Assembly (NCBI GenBank): GCA_026874595.1 | Contig: CM049312.1 | Coordinates: forward strand, 64,076,929-64,140,928 | DNA length: 64,000 bases | Source: Sipunculus nudus | Taxonomy: Eukaryota; Annelida; Sipuncula; Golfingiida; Sipunculidae | Direction: 5' to 3' | Shown here: in pieces, positions 22,900 through 35,300 of the stretch | Layout: each line of letters begins with the position of its first letter | How positions within the stretch are numbered: position 1 is the stretch's first letter | The notes under the pieces: generated by a model | Database searches by the model: none | What the model was told of the DNA's origin: nothing | Seen by the model: the letters and a program-made list of their open reading frames with translations, nothing else | Translations under genes and position numbers: made by a program

Positions 22900-24924
22900 G
22901 TGTATCAAATGCCAAACGGCAACTCCATAAAACAAGGAAACCCTGGCAGAGGGTAATCTGGTACTTCAATGAAATCCATTGTTCGTTATAATTGCAGCCA
23001 AAGTGCGTTTTTTAATATATGTATTGCACAATGTATCTCTAGGAGTGATGCGACTACATGCACTTAACTTATGGTTAAATTCCAATTGTCCACTATTGCA
23101 CCCCATGTTAACCATACAAATACATCTTATATTTTTCTGTCAGATTTTGGATTTAATTATTTTATATTTTTTTAAATTGGAAAATTGTAAAATAAATCTT
23201 TTTATTAGATTAGTACTTTAAGATTACTCAAGAGGGGAATATCCTCATTCGGGGGTATGGCTGATAATAATGGGAAAACTGTTGTGTGCACGTGTTAAAG
23301 TTAACAGTCTGTAACAGTTTTTCTCGTGTTAATCATACTAATAACTGAAAATTGTCCATAGTTTTAATATGGCTACTTCTATAACTGTGAATGTAGTCAT
23401 GTTTACACGGAGCATATATCAACATGTTTATATATTCTTAGCATTCGTATATAATAGGTAATGTGGAGATGTGTTGGCATCATAAAAATTGCCGCGAAAC
23501 GGAAATCGTAATGGAAGGAGTAAACGGGATATCATTATCACAAACTGAGACATACTTTTAATAGAACTGTATTCATATCTACGCTAAGATCCGCGTCACC
23601 GGGGTGGAAATTGTGAAACTAAGTAAAGATCTGGGATTATAAAGTCATTTAATAAGAAAAATGCTAAACGATTCTCCAAATACTGAAATAGATAGTCATT
23701 TCAACGCAAGAGATAACGGCGGTTCCCTAATTCTCCCAGCGACAGCCAGACACCCGTCGCCATGATATAATCAATATAAGACAGATCCAGACACAATCGA
23801 GCTTTTCCTGTTTGTTTTCACCAATGCAAATGGGAGGAAAGATTTCCGTTTTAGTAGTTCTTCGACTGATTTAACCGACGCAGCAAAACGAGATAGCCAT
23901 CACGATAAATCAGCCACAGTGGGCCGCACTACCCTAAATATCAAGGCCGATCTCTATCAGATCCAGTTCAAAATGTAGATCAAGAACCAACAAGATACTG
24001 CACCGAAAAAAAAAAAACATTGGGAAGGAGGCATTTAGCAACAAAAGTATTTTATAGATCCGTGAAATTACCTATATTTCACATTTTTATATAATATTAA
24101 TCTCAGAAACCTATTGCCGGGAGTTTTTCGTCCTGTGAGAGACAGGCAATGGCAAATTTCTAAAACGTACGGATAGTTCATGAATAAGCTGAATACATGA
24201 ACAGGTAAATGTAGGTGTTGGAAAACATATTTTCATGAAAAATAGGGATACTTGCAAAGTTTCAGCATCATCATGCAACAACATTTGTTGTGGCTGTGAA
24301 AGCGCAGCTGCCACAGACTTGGTAGTATAAAGATAAACTTCAGCATCATTCAGCAGTTTTTTTTAAAGGAATGATAATGAATTAATTTGTAAAGACTATA
24401 TGGTCCCATTAAATCATAGGTTCGGATGTGGTCGAAAAAAAGTCGCATTCGGTTTTTAAAATAAGGGGAGGCTACTGTTACTCTGTTTTTACCTGTTTCG
24501 GCATTCAACAGCTCTGATAATAGTCAACTGTCATTCAAACCACATTTGTTCACCTTGGCATCGGGGTTCTACCCTTATATTCGCCCCTGACATGATACCT
24601 GCATTTGTCATTACATGTGTATAACAGTGGAAGCATGCTCAAACTCTTATGACAGTGACGAACATAAAAAAAAGTTATATTTCAATTTCATTGTCAGAAA
24701 AAAATTGATTTACTCCATAATATATTGGTTAAATACACATACTGAATTTTATAAAAACCTATCAAATTCCTCTTTAGCAGTCTGCATGGCTTCATTCTCC
24801 ACCTCATTACAGATGTGCATATTTTGCAGAGAATAGACTTCAGGTGTTTCATTCAGTTTGTTAATATCATAAATTAGTTTCTTGAAACTGCATTAACATT
24901 TTGGTGCGTCAAATAGTGACACCG
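22900..24924. other. AT-rich DNA with no supported gene
   Basis: Nothing recognisable. Frames at 22,979-23,221 and 24,111-24,314 have no domain character. Confidence 0.45.
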
Positions 24925-25215
24925 AGTTTTGGTGACCTCTGACCTCATTAGATATGCGCGAAATTCACCTAGAATCGGACGTAGACAAGATATTATATTG
25001 GTTGATATTTGTCTTGAGTTTCATCTAAAACATCATATTCCAAGTAAGTTATCGCCACAAACCTATACAAGTTTGATGACCTCTGACCTAATTAAATATT
25101 TCGTGGATGTTGCCGAGGTTCGGAATTAAAATTTATCAAATCCCTGCTAAGTTATCTTAGCGAACCTAAACGTTAAGGGACGGAAGGAGCGACATACAAA
25201 CGGACGGATGTACGG
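24925..25215 (+). repeat. Possible dispersed repeat with GACCTCTGACCT duplication and GGACGGA tail
   Basis: GGTGACCTCTGACCTCATTA at about 24,931 recurs as GATGACCTCTGACCTAATTA at about 25,075, each followed by an AT-rich ATAT(G/T) word. The unit ends in a GGGACGGAAGGAGCG/ACGGACGGATG tail. A tail of that kind is common at ends of old invertebrate repeats. Only one copy is seen in the window. Confidence 0.35.
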
Positions 25216-25356
25216 CCCCAGGACGCTGCCTATACCATATACAAAACTAAAATACATACAGTTTTACTATGTATATTTAAAACAATATAACGTATTAAAT
25301 ACATTAAATGAAGCTTCCACACTGTTTCATGAGGTCTCTCCCTCCAGATCAACGCA

Positions 25357-25379
25357 GAGAGAGAGAGAGAGAGAGAGAA
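25357..25379. repeat. (GA)n microsatellite
   Basis: About 23 bp of GA repeat that gives an Arg-Glu run in the frame at 25,208-25,426. Confidence 0.9.
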
Positions 25380-27483
25380 AGCGAACTGATTCTCGAAGGG
25401 AAATGAAAATTAAAATCATTAACTGAATCGATTCAAAACTAGCTGTGAGAAAAAAAAAATGTAAAAAGACTGAGATACACGGAGAGAGTCCGGGGTTTGG
25501 GAGGAGAAAAAGCAAAAAAAAAAAAAAATGCTGAATAAAAAGAAAACATAAGGTACAGCTGGAAAAGGAGCCCCCATTGATTTTCCGGTTCGGGTAGAAA
25601 ACCTGGGCTCTGCAGGAATACCGAGCTAGATTGCGTTATAACGGGGCTGCGGGACATTTCTTTATAACATAGCATTTCATCTTCCTTTACAAGAACCAAC
25701 ACGGCTGTCACACGAAGTCCAAATTTATAACATAGGAGAAGCCGGGACCAGAAAGTAGTTTCTGGCAGTAATAAGGGAGGTCATTAAGTCTTTTGCCGGA
25801 GTTGCCAGGGCCTTGTTACGACGTATTTTCTGCTCTGCCTGCTTTTGAACGTAATTAGGGGGCACCGCCGTAAGCTCGTTACCTGCTACAGATCAAATCA
25901 GTCGCCTCGCAAAATTGCTTGTGATTGCACGCAAGAAGGAACCAATTCTGTCCCGGGCGATGCCGCCAAGTTCAGGTTGCCAAGCCCAAAGTCATCTTTC
26001 TCTCGTGGTGCTCTCTCGCAAGCTAGGAACCCTTTTAATGATAATCATTATTATTAATTGTCTTTTTTCAGCATGAAAAAAAAAAATCGAAAGTGAATTC
26101 GTGATTATTAATTATCCTTTTTCAGTCTCCCAGATTGCCAATTGCTTTCTTTCGAAAAGCCAAAAGCGATAACATAAATACCGCCTACAATGCAGCAGAT
26201 AATTAAGAGACAATTTTTCATGATTTTTCCAATGATTAACATCTTCAATAGGATGTGATGAATCGATAGAACCTTGGAAATTGGAGACGGTGGTAAATGT
26301 CGTACTGTCAAACTATTCATTATGGATTTATTCCCTTAGTTTTATTCCATATGTTATTGTTCTATCTAGCAGTTCGACATAAATGTCAGATTTGTTTCTT
26401 CAAATAAATATTTAAGATCGATTATCCCCATTTCCATTTTGGTACCCCAATGTTATTCATAATAAAAGATAGCTTTCTGATAGCTGTAACACGCATGCTT
26501 CATGTTTAAGTCAGTTCCAAAGTCTACGTAGTAACCAATTATATTTCTTCCACTACCCCTCTCCTATAATTATTTTAGGTAAGACAGACTTGCCAGACAA
26601 AATTTACAGCAATGGCAGAAAGAGGAAAAAGACGTAATTTTCGGTATTATACCCACACATAACATGGATGTTATTCCCTTTTGGGCTTCTTTAACTTCTC
26701 TGTTATATATCCGCAATTAATGGGGTCCCGAACAAGTGACAATTGTTTGTCTTTCAGCGAAATACATTATGCATTTAAAATACTCTTACACCGTTTGACA
26801 TGTGTTTTGTGTAAACTGGCGGATATTAATTGCGTTGCGTAGCTCTCTTAAATTATGTATCTTTGAATAAGTTAAGGATATGCATTTCAAGTTTGTTAGA
26901 GTAAATCGTCATTATTCCCATGTCATTCAGTGATTAGTTTAAGACAGAGTAGTTTCCCAGATAGCATTAATCGTATTAGCAGGAAAAACTGTCCATTCCT
27001 TAACAGGGCCACTGCTTCGGGGGCGGACAAGCACCGCTTTGCTTGGCTGTAATTAACCTATGCTGACCTTATGGTTGCACCATGACATTTCTGGCAAACA
27101 TTCCATGGCCATGCTGGCAAACATTCCATTTGTTCTCGTATCGCTTTCGCCAGCCTCGAAAAACGAAACTGCAACTTGTTTAATAATGTCCGTCTGGTAT
27201 ATCCTAAAACCAATTATCTGTAACTGTAGCAAATCTGCGTTGGTGGAATCCTTTCAGCTGTTTTGGTAATACAACACAAGTCCCTGGGTATAGGATATTT
27301 GTTTTGACGCTGAGGGTATAAGCAGCTAGACTATTTCAAAACCACGCAAGACTGGGTTATAAAATATTTGGACTCATGGAAATGCCAAGATCCAATATTA
27401 GTGAAATGACTTCAGGTTATCAACCTTAGGTTACCCACAGTAACCTTTAAGTAAAGGAACATAAAGAAACAACTGATTTGAAG
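25380..27483. other. No supported gene
   Basis: Poly(A) runs near 25,449 and 25,514, and a less AT-rich strip (25,560-26,030). The frame at 25,845-26,057 lacks domain or splice support. Two similar words, GATTATTAATTATCC-like at 26,104 and ATTATTATTAATTGTC-like at 26,048, lie close together. Nothing else is visible. Confidence 0.4.
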
Positions 27484-27601
27484 GGGTAATCTAAAAACAT
27501 AGAGGGTAATCTTAAATCGTTTTCAAGTAACCAAGGGGAAACCTGAAATTGTTTTAAAGTAACGACCGTGGGTAATCTGGGACGGGGGTAATCTGAAATC
27601 G
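27484..27601 (+). repeat. Degenerate minisatellite of GGGTAATCTnAAATCG type
   Basis: Related words GGGGTAATCTAAAA (27,484), AGGGTAATCTTAAATCG (27,503), GGGGAAACCTGAAATTG (27,536), GTGGGTAATCTGGG (27,568) and GGGGGTAATCTGAAATCG (27,584) occur at uneven 15-35 bp spacing. A few diverged, partly inverted GGTTA/TAACC words extend to about 27,415 on the left. Confidence 0.55.
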
Positions 27602-27997
27602 CTACACCAATTTCCTTTCTGCTCTTATTACTTCACAGGTGACTGACCTTGTTGCTGGTTGTTGTTATACCTACGACATTCAGAGCCATCATAAAAAAAA
27701 TGATAAACGCAAATAATCATCATAAAGTAAGAGATAAAACTAACATTGTTTTCATTGCAGAGGTTTGTAACATAAAAGTTTATTCGTTAGAATAATTGAT
27801 ACTGAACATATGTTCGTAAGTGGAAACTCGCTGTTCTTGGGTCACAAACAGTATTGTATTAACTTTATACAAGATTTATACAGGACGCTTTTTTATGTGT
27901 TAACCAAGTGTTCTCTCTTTATATATGTTGAAAGTATCCTGCTTTTATAAGAACATCAGCAGAACATTTTACAAGTATGTATAATATAATAATATTG

Positions 27998-28000
<3 letters not shown>

Positions 28001-28041
<41 letters not shown>
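28001..28041. repeat. (TA)n tract
   Basis: About 40 bp of TA repeat with one T insertion. Confidence 0.9.
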
Positions 28042-29522
28042 TATCATTAATAAAAAAATAAAATAAGGGTTTGCTGACGTAACGATGTCAATACGACTAT
28101 TTTTTTTTATATTTATGAAAAAGCTACCATTTCAGCACACTTAGGGAGCATATCGGAGATAGATCATACTGGGGTTTTGGGGCAAATGAACCCAAACCAT
28201 CCACAGACGACAATTTTTTATGTTCCTTGTGTTTATTTTTTATCCAGTTTGATTGACCGGTTACTTGTCTGAGCGTGTAACCTTGTGCACAAGACAATGG
28301 AGTCGGTGCCTGGCCAACACATATTGACGAATGTTGATCGATCAAGTAAGCAAAACTGATGTTCATGCTCGTGTTAAAAGTATATTGACAACTACAACAA
28401 GACTTTTCCACTACACTAGCGACACCTGTAGGTGAGGACTAACACTGGATGTTCGGGTATAATGTACGTACAAGAAATATTATATTTGTTATAATGCACA
28501 TCATCAAGCGTAATACACCTATCCTATTTATAAAACCAAGGTTCCTGTCGGAGTTTCAGATCTGTATTTGATTAGACTTAACAAACCAGCAATAACGGCT
28601 CATGGAACCAGAACACAGCATCTGAGCTGAAGACGCAGTACTTTACCAAACAATGCTTTATTGTATGTCTCAATTAACATCCACTAGGCCGTCTATTTGG
28701 TTCTATAATTATTATTAATTTTTTAAATAGTATCTTACTCGTGTCGTGGCAAATAAACCAGTATTCACTGAATCCTTGCTTTTTTCATCTGCGTTGCCCA
28801 AAAATTCTCAACTGTTTGACAGGATGATCAAATTTTAATCTAACCTTAAGAAAAAGAAGGGCTACTGGCCACCTGGTTTAAATTGGCTATGAATTTCTTA
28901 TGGTTTAATGACTGTCTGAGACTGAACTCGATACTTCATTCCCCAGCTGCTTCTTCGGATGAAACAAACCGTAAAAGCCTCATTCAACAAGCTGAATATA
29001 AATTGACAAACTTTTTTTTTTTATCTCTATTCTGCTAAAAATCTATGAACGCCCTTCCCAGGTCCTGGAGCCTTGACGTAATTGGACCTCATAGACATTT
29101 TTTTAGTTCACTGAAAGGTTGGCTCCTTGGGTGTTTATGTACAATTTTAAGGGAATTAAGGAGGGTGCCTGATCAGAGAGGTTTCAGTTGTTTTCGCTCC
29201 TGTTTTAAAAAAATAATCTAGAAAATATAAGCCTTATGGGAAACTGACAGTGTACCAACAGAACGTAGCTATATAATCCTTAACCTTCACAACAAGCTAA
29301 ACTGAACAGAGCACGGCTATTTCCGGCGGCGGATTAAAAAATCGCTCAGCACCTTGATAAAAAAGCTGGTGCTGGTTGACCTTATATATAACTCTGATAT
29401 GCAGATCAATAGGGTTCGAAGAACAGGGTTCGAGAAAGTTTCTGTGTGACCGCTTTTTAAATATTTTTTTTGGGTGGAGGTAACCACCTCCATTTTTACG
29501 CTCTCTTATCTAATTCCTGAAC
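28042..29522. other. No supported gene
   Basis: A minus-strand frame of 95 codons (28,124-28,411) has no domain or splice support. No other feature is recognised. Confidence 0.4.
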
Positions 29523-29862
29523 GAAGTATACACATCTGTAGAGATCCATTTCGGTTTGGGACTACATGAAAGGGCAGTAGCACTCGCTTCCTAAAATATT
29601 ATGTTTGTATACTAGTGTCACCAAGGCCCGGTGTCTACCGAACCTGCGGGTCTTGGTTGTGTAAATATCCCCATTGTTTGGTCATAACACCGAGGAATCC
29701 CCAAAGACGCACTCGTATGTGAGTCATTTATGGCTGTGAGGCACAGCCTTCCAATTAAGCTTGCATAGCACTTGACCGGGGTGGGGGTCTATCGTGAAAA
29801 TCTCACCGCCTCGGCTGAGTTCTGAACTCACGGCTTTGAAACTTATGCTCTACCCCTTACCG
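29523..29862 (-). repeat. tRNA-derived SINE-like repeat, family A, copy 3
   Basis: This is the longest copy. On the minus strand it begins near 29,862 with GGGGTAGAGCATAAG (A-box-like) and GTGAGTTCAGAACTCAGC (B-box region). A body with GAGTGCGTCTTTGGGGATTCC and GCAGGTTCGGTAGACACC words follows. It ends with the shared tail GCTACTGCCCT, CCCAAACCGAAATGG and CTACAGATGTGTATAC. Body blocks match copy 1 (CTCGG, GAGTGCGCCTGTTGG, GCAGGTGCG), while the head agrees with copy 2 in its GGGTAGAGC start. Confidence 0.65.
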
Positions 29863-29905
29863 CTTTTCTGTATAACGCCTATATTCATATATTTACCAGA
29901 CCGTT

Positions 29906-29908
<3 letters not shown>

Positions 29909-29954
<46 letters not shown>
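29909..29954. repeat. (TA)n tract with GT tail
   Basis: About 46 bp of TA repeat ending in GTGTGTGT. Confidence 0.95.
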
Positions 29955-29962
<8 letters not shown>

Positions 29963-30952
29963 TTTAAGTAACTGTTATTAATTTGTGTATGTATATAAAA
30001 CCTAAAAATAATGTGTGGAGTGTTGGATTAGTGGATTAAGTATTTTTTATTTACATATAATTTTTCCGTTTATACTATTGAATTTTATTAAAACCAGCAA
30101 AAAAATCTTAACAGTTTGTGGTTCTCATGTAGAAATAACAGTATTACATGATAGAAATGCCTAACGTTCTTGCCACTCTTTATGCATGAGGTTTTTTCCT
30201 CGGAATGCACTGTAAAGTTAACACTGTATAATGCATAGGTCAACTACGTCACAGCAGCTATGCATGGGTAAATAAGACTCAAGTAGCTACCGAGAAAAAA
30301 AAACAAATTTGAAAGGGCAAAATTGTTTTTTTTTTTTTAGTTTGTTAAGAATAACTGTTATCATTTAATAATTACATTAAAGAGACTTCTAACATTACAG
30401 TATTTAAGTCCGTGAATGACTGGGTGGGCCTCTCATGGAATCACAAGAGAACGTATTGATCTAAAGTGTTTTTATATCATGTGTATATTGTTTCGTATAA
30501 AAAAAACAGATGAACTTATTCATATTTTCTAGGGATTTCTGGAAACCGCATGCTGACTGCTGAATAAAGCTCACTGTAAACCTGTAGTTGTATATTGATG
30601 ATATCCTGAAGAAAAAAGCTCATTGTTTGCTTCACTACAAGTCCTATAAGTGCAGGGTGTAATACACTATACATTACATGTGAACAGATCCATACGCCCA
30701 TTCATTAACTGTTAATAAAATTACATTGAGTAAATTTAATTAAATCAATGAAAATTACAGCCTTGAAACTCAGGTAAAGTGATTAGCACCTATTTAGATA
30801 CCGGTTCCTGGTTTTAATTAATTAAAATCAGAGACAGTTACAAATAAAAAGATTATCAATAATCTTATGAAAACAATAAGAATAAGAATATTATATATTT
30901 AATATTTAATGATACCATCATATTCATTATTCTGCATCTTATTATTCTACTT
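29955..30952. other. AT-rich DNA with no supported gene
   Basis: No recognised feature. Poly(A) and poly(T) runs lie at about 30,294 and 30,328. Confidence 0.45.
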
Positions 30953-31041
30953 GTTATTATTATTATTATTATTTTATAGGTAGTAGTAATAGGAGTTGTA
31001 GTAGTAATAGTAGGAGTAGTTGTGGTTGTAGTAGTAAGTAA
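30953..31041 (+). repeat. Trinucleotide repeat, (TTA)n then degenerate (GTA)n
   Basis: TTA repeats to about 30,976 grade into TAGTAG/GTAGTA words with interruptions. Confidence 0.8.
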
Positions 31042-31801
31042 TAAATATCGTGTCTAAAACGAATTAATTTAATGTGTAGACATTAGTTAATCATAATTGT
31101 CTTAGAATTCATCTTTTCCTGATAAAATAAATGGAATATCTTTTGCTTTGAATCCTTACGACACAGGGATGGCCAACTGGTACACATAGAGTTACAATGA
31201 TAACTGGAATGAAGAGGCGTGATCTACTCCAAAATATTACTTCTGCAGTTCACGTATTTTCATGTACAGAATAAGGTTGATAGCCCCTTTTTCCCCTTAC
31301 GATTTGTTAATGTTCACAGGTGGTATTTGAAAATAACAGCAACGACTGGGATCCGAAATAGCACTGTTCAGACATTGTACGATCTGTGTTGATTCAAAAC
31401 GGGTTCCATCAAATGTAACAGATAATTAACCAGACAAATCCATGTCTATGGTGAATGCGTCAGAAGGCACCAGGTGCCCCGGGACAGACTATAACTGTTT
31501 TTGTATAACGTAGTAAAAACCTTTGTTCTAAAATCATGACAAAACCATGTGATTGTCGTGACAATCAGTGTTTTGCTGTTAAAAGATGTGCTTTTTATTC
31601 ACAAATTTTAACCCTAGGTAGATCAGACAACGCAAGTTAATCTATCGTGTTTTATGATTTCTATGTGGATGTCTTAACGCTCTTGCGGGTAAAATATTTA
31701 AATACCATGATTGAGTGCGGATATATATATGCACCTATACAGTTCTATCTCTAAAGGGGCCCGGACCCGGCATGAGTTTATATATATATATATATATATA
31801 A

Positions 31802-31832
<31 letters not shown>

Positions 31833-32394
31833 CCAGAAAATACTTAAAAATGTGGTAATCTCATTTGGCTTTCTTTGCCTACTTACATATACAAAGGAAG
31901 GCTCAACGAGCCCGGCACTCAGGCAAAGATTGTCTCTGGGCACAGTTAAATGTTGTTTTCTTGGTGTTACTCTATATATTTTTTAATCAGAAGTGAAAGG
32001 AACGGCCTATGGGGCTCAAACCAAGTTGTTTTCAAGGACTTAAGTGTCATTGTTCTAAACTGTATTAGCCAGTTTTTATAGGTTTTGATTATGGGGGTCC
32101 AAGGGACCTGTTTGGGCCAGGAGTTCTTCGGGCCCATTTGCTACTGTCATATTAAAATGGTCAGGCCAATATAACATGATCATATTTAGTACGACGCACA
32201 TTAATGGAAGAAAATAACCAAATTTTATATTTAATTGCTTTTATCTTAAAGGGTACACTTGGTTCCGGAAGTCTATTCTTTTTTTTTTAATTAAATTTAT
32301 TATATATTGAATATATTTGCTCAAACATGAATATTATATTTATGTTGTCGGATAGTTGATGATTGGTAATTTGATGTGTTCAGGAATATTCAAG
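31042..32394. other. No supported gene; left flank of the tandem array
   Basis: A (TA)n-(GA)n microsatellite lies at 31,779-31,828; the overlapping frames on both strands come from it. The sequence up to 32,394 shows no homology that I can see to the end of the array unit, so the array starts sharply at 32,395. Confidence 0.45.
31779..31828. repeat. Compound (TA)n-(GA)n microsatellite
   Basis: About 22 bp of TA followed by about 27 bp of GA. The layout matches the compound tract at 18,208-18,303. Confidence 0.95.
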
Positions 32395-35300
32395 TGACCA
32401 CATTTATTTATTGATTCACCTGAACATAGAACATTTTATTGGAGAGACCCCATTTTTCAATTTATCTTGTCCCGTTTTAACTTTTTTCATAAATCCAGTG
32501 TCCCTATACGCATGCTTTACGTAATATCGACCAGCTACTTTTCATTAACGCATATATAGCTCCTTATTATTGTGACAATCCAGACATGGTTGCATTTGAG
32601 ATGCCCTTCAGTTAAACAAATGTAGGTCTGGTCTTATTTATTATTAAACTTTTTATCAGACATGAGGAATATCTTTACAAAAAAGTAAACAACACGTTTA
32701 CGGTTGCTCCGACCTGTTTGCTAGAACATGATAAGTCCCGATATATGTAAAGACTGAAATATTGTATATAACAAGAACACAAGTTTTTCACAGAATCACA
32801 GTCGTCAATCTTTATGGCTTCCACTGCCAATCTGTCCCCTGTCATTTGAAATATATTGAATAGCAAACTCTTGCTGCATGCTACACCAAAGATATGATAA
32901 TCTGAATCATCTGAATTCGCCTTGGATACTGCGGCACATGGTGTATTAAAGTAATGTAAAAGTGTTAAACTGTTTTTTTTTATGTTCAAGTGTTTTTTTT
33001 TTTTTGTTCTTCCAAGTTTCACTTGGTTTTGTCTTAATTATTGTTGGTGATAGCACGAGAGACACAGACAGCAGTGTGCCTTCTTGATTAGTTTGATCAC
33101 AATTTTACTTGGTTTTCTTATTTTAATGTACATGTTAATCAGGCTTTATTTGTCACCTGAATGTGAATAATGTGACTGAAGTATAAATATTTTAATTAAA
33201 AATAATATCCCTCATCCCTTTCATACACGAAATATTTGTATGTTTTCAAAAGACCCTCATATGACTTTTTTTCAATTAATCATGATGGATATGTGAAGTA
33301 TGTGCATCAGGATATATATGGCTCTAAACGGAGAAAAACAATCAAGCTTCTCAGTGCATTCCTCTCTTACAGTTCATTCTTTAGTATCGCTTCAACAAAA
33401 CTGAAGTCGAATAAAGAGTTGATTAAATAGGTAAAACTGAATGGGTTTCAATGACGAGGAAAGGGAAGCTAGGGGACTCGGAAACCTCTTTGTTCCACCT
33501 CAGAAACATTCCTCTTGGTGGTCCTGCAAACGTTTAGTCAAATATGCCCTGATTTATATTGACATACTCCCACATCTACCTTATCGCACATGCCTGCGTG
33601 GTATTGTGGGTGGCTATTTAGGAAATTCTTTAACATTAACCTGTCTAATTCACCCAAAAAGAAATATACTTCCCACACAAAAAAAAAACTTTCATGCAAG
33701 TTATACTATTATACATATTGTTTTCTTAGATATATCCAACTGTTTCATCTGTTTAAGAAAAAGCTCAAACCTGTTGTCCCGGATTTGCTCCAATTGACTG
33801 GATAACACTGTGACCCAGCCGCCTAATTCGGCAGACTTCGGTTAACATCAAGTGAAATATGTGATGGCCTTAGCTATTGTCGAGTAAATATTTACGAAGG
33901 CCACAAATGGTACCTTAGTCAAAAGCTTGAAGGTCACCTTCTTGCAAGAATTATAAACAGTGACCCGAAGTGCAGCCTCTCAAATTATGGAACATAAAGA
34001 GACTTCTTTATTCAACAGGAGACGCAAGCTCGTTTCCCATGTGGAACTGACATTATTCCTTCCGTATTGTGACTTCTCTAACTTTGTAATATGAATAATA
34101 TGACTCCACCCGTGACAACAGCTCTGGCCGTTAATTTCCTGTGCTGTTTCTTCGCATGGTTTCATGGGTCATCCGTTCCAAATAAAAGACCACAATGTCA
34201 TCAACCTTGTTTCCGGCATGCATACAATGTTGCCCCATTATAGAAAAAGACTCCTTCATTACGGATTACAAGGCGATTAAAAAGCATAACCTTTAAATTG
34301 ATTTTCTTTCTCCTTTCAAATTACTCTTGTTTATTTGTATGATAAAAGTAGTCTACTTTTTTTTGTTAATCTTTTTTTGCAATTATAAAGTCTGCATGGA
34401 TGAAATGCACTATAAAGTAAACAAAAGTTATGCTATAAGAATCCATTTTGGTGTCGAGTAAATAACGCTGTCGTCTTCATGTTGGTGGTCACCATACCTC
34501 CCGTCAATTAAGAACACAAATACAGAAACATTACTTTGTACTTGTAAGGAACACAGCCAGTCTAAATACTTTTAAGAGGTTATTTTGATTAAACAGCCAT
34601 TCACAAATAACGGAATCGAAATGTCATATGCGAAAACATTTTGAATAATTATTTCTTTTATATATTTATGTATTAGCTTAAGGACATGGTTTGAAGACAA
34701 TATCAGTTATTGTTCTTATTAGAAAATCCATATTTTAAACGTAATTATCATTTAAACCATTAAAACATGCTGTTCAGGATAATAATTCAGAACATGTTCT
34801 TAACCCTAGACTAATAGAACTATGGTTATATATGTAATCAACAGAACGGAATATAATATGTAAAATCTGCAGGATGGTTAACATTTGACAATAATTCTAT
34901 TGTCATATTATTCAAGCAATAACGGAACTGTGAGGCAATCTTTGTGGACTTTACAGACTTATACACGTCTTTGACCAGTTTCTTTTCTAAATGTGTGAGA
35001 TAATTTTTTTCGCATTTTCATGATATATTGAATCAATATATTGATATACGTCAATGATTTTATTCAAGAATATGACGTTTACATATAAGGAACCAACTAC
35101 ACCGACCCGACTGTCCGTTAAGAACAATATTCATATCGTCTACACATTCGTATAACCCAACATACAAACATTTGATTAGGAACGACCAGCCTGTTGCATA
35201 AACGGTGAGGGGCATTTCTTTTTAGACCTCGGGGGTTGATGTGTTTGGCTTAATTGCTGGCCGTGGTCACTGGACAGTGATTGAGATATACTAGTGCATG

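Noticed and set aside
27484-27601. CRISPR-like array of repeated words
   Set aside because: Repeats are degenerate and unevenly spaced, spacers are not uniform and the genome is clearly eukaryotic.
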